Of a DNA stretch of 64,000 nt, positions 58,691-64,000 are shown piece after piece. Origin of the DNA: Strigops habroptila (Eukaryota; Chordata; Aves; Psittaciformes; Psittacidae). The translations under genes were made by a program, and so were the position numbers. Where the stretch lies: positions 62,175,725 through 62,239,724 of the forward strand of contig NC_044282.2 of the NCBI RefSeq assembly GCF_004027225.2, given 5' to 3'. Below the pieces are notes generated by a model. The model had not been told where the DNA came from. It made no database searches and was given only the letters and a program-made list of their open reading frames with translations. How positions within the stretch are numbered: position 1 is the stretch's first letter; each line of letters opens with the position of its first letter.

Positions 58691-60299
58691 CTGCAGGAGC
58701 AAAGAGAAACAGGGAGACCAAGGCTGCATCTGAGACACCCTCTGAGAGCCTTTGGGCCCCCCCCAGGGACCCCATAGTCTGCACCAGCAAAACTCCCCAA
58801 GCACCCTCATTTTTCCATGCATACACGTCTCTGGCTGCCAGGATTTGGGATTTGGGGGTGCCGTACCCCCACACCACGGAGGATGCCCCGGAGCGGGGAG
58901 AGTAACAACACAGACCCTTCCTGCACCCCCTCAACGCAGCACATGGAGCATAGCGATGGGGAAACTGAGGCACGGAGGGGTTAAGATGAGGGCTGGAATG
59001 GGTGGGGGGAGGCTGATCCTGCTCGCCCCCCTAAAGCCCCCCTCCGGAGCCATGGAAAAGCAGGAGGCTGTGGGGAGGGCGGGGGGGGGCCACAGACAAT
59101 GCGGCTCTTTCAAACCCGTCTTGGCGCTGGGGCCAGGAGAGCGGGTGCCAGAGGCTGCAGGCGCGGCGGGTGCACGGTTTTGGGGTCAGGGAAGGGGGGT
59201 CCCCACCAGCACCCTTCACCCTCCCAGCCAGTCCTGAGCCCCCCTGCAGAGGGAAGGGGGCTCCCATGGGCATCCCAGCTCCCTGCCAGCATCCTGGGGT
59301 GCAATTCGCTCCTCAGGTCTCAGGCCAGCACCTGGGAGGGGTGGGTTAGTTTCGATTTGGAGTGAAAGACCCCCCCCAAAAAAAGCGGGGCGCCCCCGGC
59401 AGAGACCAGAGAAGCACGGCGGCCCAGCCCTGCCACGAGTTGGCCGGGTCTCAGAGGCGTAGCCGTGCTGGCATTTCGTTGGCACAAAGGCTGAGGTTGT
59501 TTCTCCCGGCTCTTCCCACCGGAATAGCGACAGACCAGCAACATTCTTCCTTTTCCCTTCGTTTCCCACCCTCCAAAACACGCTCCCACCTTTGTGCCAG
59601 GGAGAAGCCGGAGCTGGGGGGGCTGCGGCGCTGCTGCCGGCCCCGGAGGGTTGTGCCGGAGATGCCCCCGCCGTGATGGGAGGAGGAAAACCCTTCGCCT
59701 GCCGCAGCAATGAGCCATGCCAGAAATCGGGGAACGGGGCTTCATCCCCCCCCGCCCCCCGGCGCTGGACCACCCTGTGAGGATGCTGGGGGGTCCCCTC
59801 GGGGGGTCCCGAGGACAGCGGGAGGTGGGGATGAGGGATGTGGGACACCGAGCAGCAGGATGCTGGTGATAAATGCATGGCTTGTCTGGGCTTGACACCC
59901 CCCCCCAAAAAACACCTCTGCCCACTCTTCAGTAGTCACCCCAGCACGGAACAGCCCCCCAGCTCTGCTGCGCTCGCAGGGGTGCAGTTCTTCTCCCAGC
60001 TCCCTTCCCCTCCGAGCCAGCATCCCATCACATGCTCTGCAGTGGGGAAACTGAGGCAGGGGCTGGGACTGCCGCTCCCCCCGGCCCCCCGGCCCCGCTC
60101 ACCACCGCTCGTCGATGCAGCCGTCCCGCCACGGCACCGCCAACAACGCCCCGGGACGGGGCCGGGCCATGGACACGCACACGCGTGGCCACAGCGTGTC
60201 TGGCACTGAGCATGCCAGGGCTGGGCCGGGGTGCATGGTGGGGGGGTCGCATGTCCCACCTTGGGCTGCCTTTACGGGAGGGTTCAGGGTTGGTGAAGT
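58691..60299. other. no coding exon seen; 5' flank of the secreted coiled-coil gene
   Basis: The sequence is GC-rich with G/C runs and open frames on both strands that carry no domain. CpG density rises at about 59,390-59,480 and 60,060-60,190, either of which could hold the noncoding first exon and promoter of the minus-strand gene at 58.7 kb. Confidence 0.4.
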
Positions 60300-60830
60300 G
60301 GTCAGGCAGTGTTCATGTGTGTGCACGTATGTGCTTGGCACGCAGGCATGTGCTGAGCGTGCACATACATGCTGGGTGTCCGCACAGCTGGCTGGTGGTG
60401 CACACGCATGCTTAGCAGTGCATGCATGTGCTAGGTATGCACGCACATGCCTGGCAGTGCTCACGCAGCCTCAGTGTGCACACATGTGCTCGGAGATGCA
60501 CACACATGCTTAATGGTGCACACGCATGGTGCCTGGTGGTGTGCACGCATGCTCAGCATGCACATGTGTGTTTCACATTCGTACACGTCTCTGTGTGTGC
60601 ATGTATGTTCAAAGGTGTGTATGCATGTGTGCATACATGACTGCATGTGTGTATGTGCATGCCTGTGCACATGCATTTTTTGCGTGTGCATGTATGCATA
60701 CATGTGTGTATGCATGTAGGTGTGCACACTTGCATGTATATGTGTATATGTGTTCCTGCATGTATGCAAGCGTGTATGTGCGCATCTGTGTGCATGCCAA
60801 CATGTGTGCACGTATGTCTGTGTGCATCCC
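60300..60830. repeat. TG/CA-rich alternating tract upstream of EPHX2
   Basis: About 530 bp of imperfect CATGTGTGCATG- and GCACACACATGC-type repeats end about 480 bp before the EPHX2 start codon. The composition is like that of the tract in the PTK2B intron at 34.2-34.9 kb. Cys/His-rich open frames here are artefacts. Confidence 0.85.
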
Positions 60831-60949
60831 TGCCCCTTCCCACTTCCAGCCCCCTTAGGCTGCTCGGAATCTGGGTGCAGGCAGGTTGGGTCAGCGGGTG
60901 CTGCTGCACCCTGGGGTGCTGCGGGAGTTGAGGGAGACTCCGGGCACCC

Positions 60950-61560
60950 CGTTAAGGGATTATGGTCAAAACCCGCCCGAGCAGCGGCAGGGAGCGGGTG
61001 CAGAGGGGGGCACGCACGGCAGCAGCGGGGTTACTACCGCCAGACGGGGGGGTCGGGGGTCCCACAGCCCCAGGGCACCGGGAGGGTTCTGCAGGGGTGT
61101 CCCCCGTGCAGCGGTGCGCTGAGGAGGGTCCCCGGCGGACGGGAGGGTGCCCTCGGTGGAGGCGGCGCTAGGACCCAGCGCGGCGCCGGGGCAGGGGGCG
61201 GTGCGAGGCCTCGGGGGCGGGACCTTCAGAGGGGCCTCGGCGGTGGAGGCGGCGGCAGTGCGTCCGCGGGTTCGAGTCCGGTTGCCGGCGGTGTGGAGGA
61301 GGCCATGGCGCGGCGGGCTGTGCTGTTCGACCTTGGCGGCGTGCTCTTCGGGCCCGGCCTGCAGCCCTTCCTGGGCTCCTGCGAGCGGGACTGCGCGCTG
61401 CCCAGGTACGCCCCGACGCGGCCCGCTGGCGCTTGCCCGCCCGCGTTGCGGCGGGTTGCCGCTCGTCCGGAGACACATAGAGACGAGGCGATAATACTGT
61501 GTGTGCGGTCGCCGCCCGCGCGGGGTCTGCGCGACTGGGGCCCCATAGCAGGAGGACAGG
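60950..61560 (+). promoter_or_regulatory. CpG island promoter of EPHX2
   Basis: A dense CpG block covers the EPHX2 5' flank, exon 1 and the start of intron 1. Two GC boxes (GGGGCGG at 61,195-61,201 and GGGGGCGGG at 61,213-61,221) lie about 85-110 bp upstream of the start codon. No TATA box is seen. Confidence 0.7.
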
Positions 61561-63929
61561 GCTGGGTGTGGGGTGCAGGCTGGGGGAACCCCTGTCCTGG
61601 ACCTGAGGTGCAAGTTGGGGTCCCTATGTATACATGGGGTGAAAGTTGAGGACCTCCTTTCTCGATGTGTGGTGCAGGCTGGGGTGACGTCCTGTCCCGG
61701 ATGTGGAGCACAGGTCAGCAGTTAAAACTAACTCCTAAAGAGATGGAATCACCATAAGGGATGTTGGCAGAAGCGATAAGAAGAGCAACTAGTAATTTAT
61801 TAAGCAGGATAGCTAATTAATCCCTTCCCTGCCTTGGTGCTGAGACCTGACACAGCTCAGTGCATGAGCCGAAGCTGACAAACCCCAGTGCAGCAGGTCC
61901 CAAACAGCCTCTTGAGTCCTAATGAAGCCTTTGCTCCCATTAATATGGGCTGTTTGGGAACTGGTAATCCCAAAAGCTCCCAAACAGGAGCTGAACAGGT
62001 TCTGTTGCATGCCCCAACCTGGCCGGATTACCTGGCAGCATGGGGGTGTTCAGACAGAAAAATAAAATATTAAGTAACTAAACGCTGGAGCTCCTGGAGC
62101 AGATGGAGCAATAAATTCCTGGATTATCAGCCATCAAACATCTTGCTTCGTTTTATATAAAAAAAATTGAAAAGTGACAGCAATCCAGCTGGAACAGGTA
62201 AAGCTGCTTTATTTTTAACCGAGCTGCATTGTTATCGACTTGGGGAGCTTTGTCCTAAAGCCAGTAGCTGTAATCTTGTTTTATTGCCGCCTGAGAAGGC
62301 CTTTTGTCATCTTGTGATAGGGGCAAATTGTTTTCCTTGAGTTACGGCTTATGAAATACCTTGCTCTTTGCATTATTTGCTATTTTTTGTCCCTGGCAAA
62401 ACTTCCTGCTCGTCTATCTGCAGGGCCAAGTAATTGAGCTGCCAGTAGAAATAAATGGTCAGTGATCTCCTGGTCCTGTAATGAAGTAGTGGGGGATGAT
62501 GAAGGATGGAGCTCTGTATCCCCGGCGCAGAGCATCTCCCTCCCCATAGCGCACCCCATCACTCCCCCCCAGCATTGGGGTTTTCCCCACTGACCTCTTC
62601 TCCTTTGCCTGGCAGGAATTTCTTGTGGAAGGTCATGTCTGCTGGTGGCTCCAACAGTCCTTATGCCAAAGTGATGAGGGGACAGATCACCCTGTCCCAG
62701 GTGAGCCCCTGGGTACCAGCTGTGGAGCATCACCAGCGGCTCCAATGGGGCTCAGGAAGGAGCTGAGGAGAGCAGGCTTCAGGATGGGCTGTGCTTTATT
62801 TTTTGGGGTCAGTTGAATGACTGTGCGGGTGTTTTTTCCAGCTCTTTTCCGAGATGGAAGAGGGCTGCAGGCAGCATGCCACCGCCTCGGGCGTCACCCT
62901 GCCACCCACCTTCTCTGTTGCCCAAGCCTTCGAGGAGATGGCAGCCAAGGGGACGGTCAATGCCCCCCTCCTGCAGGCAGCAAAGGTGCTGCGGAGGAAT
63001 GGTGGGTGCCGGGGCGCTTTTGGGCTGGAGTAAGGGTGCTGCTTCCCTCCCAGGCAAGTGCCATGGGAGTCCCTGTTTGGTCCCACCACAGGGTCCTGGT
63101 CGGTGCCACCTGCTTGGTCCTTCATCATCATCTCCGCACTCTTCTGATGTCACCTCTCAGCATCCTTTAATTAAATATTAAGAGCCCTGCTACTAAATCC
63201 GTCAGACATATTGGCGATTAGCAGGATGCTGAAGCCATGCACCCTGCACTGTGGTTAGTCCATAAGGGAATCATAGAATCCTAGAATGGTTTGGGTTGGA
63301 AGGGACCTTAAAGCTCATCCATTTCCAGCCCCCTGCCACGGGCAGGGACACCTTCCACTAGAGCAGGTTGCTCCAAGCCCCTGTGTCCAACCTGGCCTTG
63401 AACACTGCCAGGGATGGGGCAGCCACAGCTTCTCTGGGCACCCTGTGCCGGGGCCTCTCCACCCTCACATCAGCTCAGCCCTCAGCATCTTGGTGTGCCC
63501 AAGCTCCAGCTCATGTCCCGCTTGCACTGGGAGGGTCGAGCTTTGCTTTCCTGGAAGTACAAATTGGGCATAAGCTCCTACTGAGCATCCTTTGATCTCC
63601 TGCTGGGGTGTTCTGATGTGGCCAGAGCCTTGCAAATTGGACATGTAGGGATGAGAAGGTGGCTGGGGAGGAGAGGTGAAATCAAACGCTCTCTGGAGAG
63701 CCCGAATGGGAAAATCAGCACTCCCCTCTCTGCACTAGGATTTAAGACCTGTGTCCTCACCAACAACTGGGTGGACGACAGCGCCGGGCGGCTCTTCACG
63801 GCCACGCTGATGAACCTGCTGCACCGGCACTTTGACCTGGTGATCGAGTCCTGCCGGCTGGGAATGCAGAAGCCAGATCCCAAGATCTACACCTACGCCC
63901 TGGATGCGCTGCAGGCGAAGCCACAAGAG
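61305..63929 (+). CDS. EPHX2: EPHX2, soluble epoxide hydrolase, exons 1-4 (N-terminal phosphatase-like domain, partial)
   Basis: EPHX2 hydrolyses fatty-acid epoxides in its C-terminal alpha/beta-hydrolase domain and, in mammals, dephosphorylates lipid phosphates in its N-terminal HAD-type domain. Exons 61305-61405, 62616-62700, 62842-63001 and 63739-63929 join in phase for 179 residues of about 555; the hydrolase domain is off the right edge. HAD motif I reads VLFDLGGVLF: nucleophile Asp9 is present but position 11, Asp in mammals, is Gly. Motif II (VLTNNW, Thr123-Asn124) and motif III Lys160 (GMQKPDPKIY) are kept. Other family landmarks are RGQITLSQ and FDLVIESCRLGM. The start codon gives the family N-terminus MARRAVLFDL in the CpG island. 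Confidence 0.95.
61720..62480. other. AT-rich island in EPHX2 intron 1
   Basis: Within a GC-rich locus about 760 bp of this intron are AT-rich and free of simple repeats and recognisable transposon. Short motif-like patches include TTATATAAAAAAAATTG, GGAACAGGTAAAG and AGTAATTGAGCTGCC. I see no coding potential. It could be a conserved noncoding element or an old unrecognised repeat. Confidence 0.4.
63269..63472 (-). mobile_element. CR1 LINE, short 3' fragment
   Basis: About 200 bp of minus-strand CR1 3' end in EPHX2 intron 3, starting ATAGAATCCTAGAATGGTTT. Confidence 0.9.
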
Positions 63930-64000
63930 GTATGACCACCTTGAGAACAGGTCACGGAGGGTCCCTCCAAGCACCCAAGGTCCTTGGCCAAACTCTTCTG

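Noticed and set aside
57313-58822. Clusterin (CLU) at the minus-strand gene between CHRNA2 and EPHX2
   Set aside because: The locus is near CLU in mammals and the product is secreted and helical, but it is half the length and lacks the paired five-Cys clusters and the internal cleavage region of clusterin.
61262-61286. tRNA-like B-box GGTTCGAGTCC in the EPHX2 5' leader
   Set aside because: The B-box consensus is perfect, but no A-box, acceptor stem or anticodon arm can be folded around it. It is chance within the CpG island.

Overview
The window is nuclear DNA from a bird. At least a dozen copies of the avian CR1 LINE carry its characteristic 3' end, introns are short, exons are GC-rich, and the conserved genes sit in a bird-like order. 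The species cannot be fixed from the sequence. All gene models come from splice-site phase and remembered vertebrate homologues; no database search was run.

Left arm (1-16.5 kb). The first seven coding exons of DRC1 (nexin-dynein regulatory complex of motile cilia) lie on the minus strand from a CpG-rich promoter at about 8.1 kb and run off the left edge. The promoter holds a consensus RFX X-box. Beyond it are three minus-strand loci I do not recognise: a fragment at 9.4-9.8 kb, a well-formed four-exon gene at 12.4-14.6 kb encoding a membrane-anchored Cys-rich protein of about 559 residues, and the last three exons of another gene at 16.0-16.4 kb. Between them sit a CR1 copy split by a solo LTR and a cluster of RFX-like half-sites.

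Middle (16.7-46 kb). About 14 kb with no coding sequence I can support leads into PTK2B (Pyk2) on the plus strand. Thirty coding exons from 31,610 to 45,085 give about 1,014 residues with FERM, kinase, proline-rich and FAT regions. Its introns hold a 30-bp minisatellite and a long TG/CA-type tract.

Right arm (46-64 kb). CHRNA2 (neuronal nicotinic receptor alpha-2) is complete on the minus strand in six coding exons, tail to tail with PTK2B. Next, also on the minus strand, is a two-exon gene for a predicted secreted coiled-coil protein of 207 residues that I cannot name. The window ends inside EPHX2 (soluble epoxide hydrolase, plus strand, exons 1-4), whose N-terminal phosphatase domain has Gly where the second catalytic Asp is expected.

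PTK2B-CHRNA2-EPHX2 is the conserved block found on human 8p21; DRC1 is on human chromosome 2, so its junction with PTK2B is a lineage-specific arrangement. No operon-like or defence system is present. The most novel material is the set of unrecognised genes and the altered EPHX2 active site.
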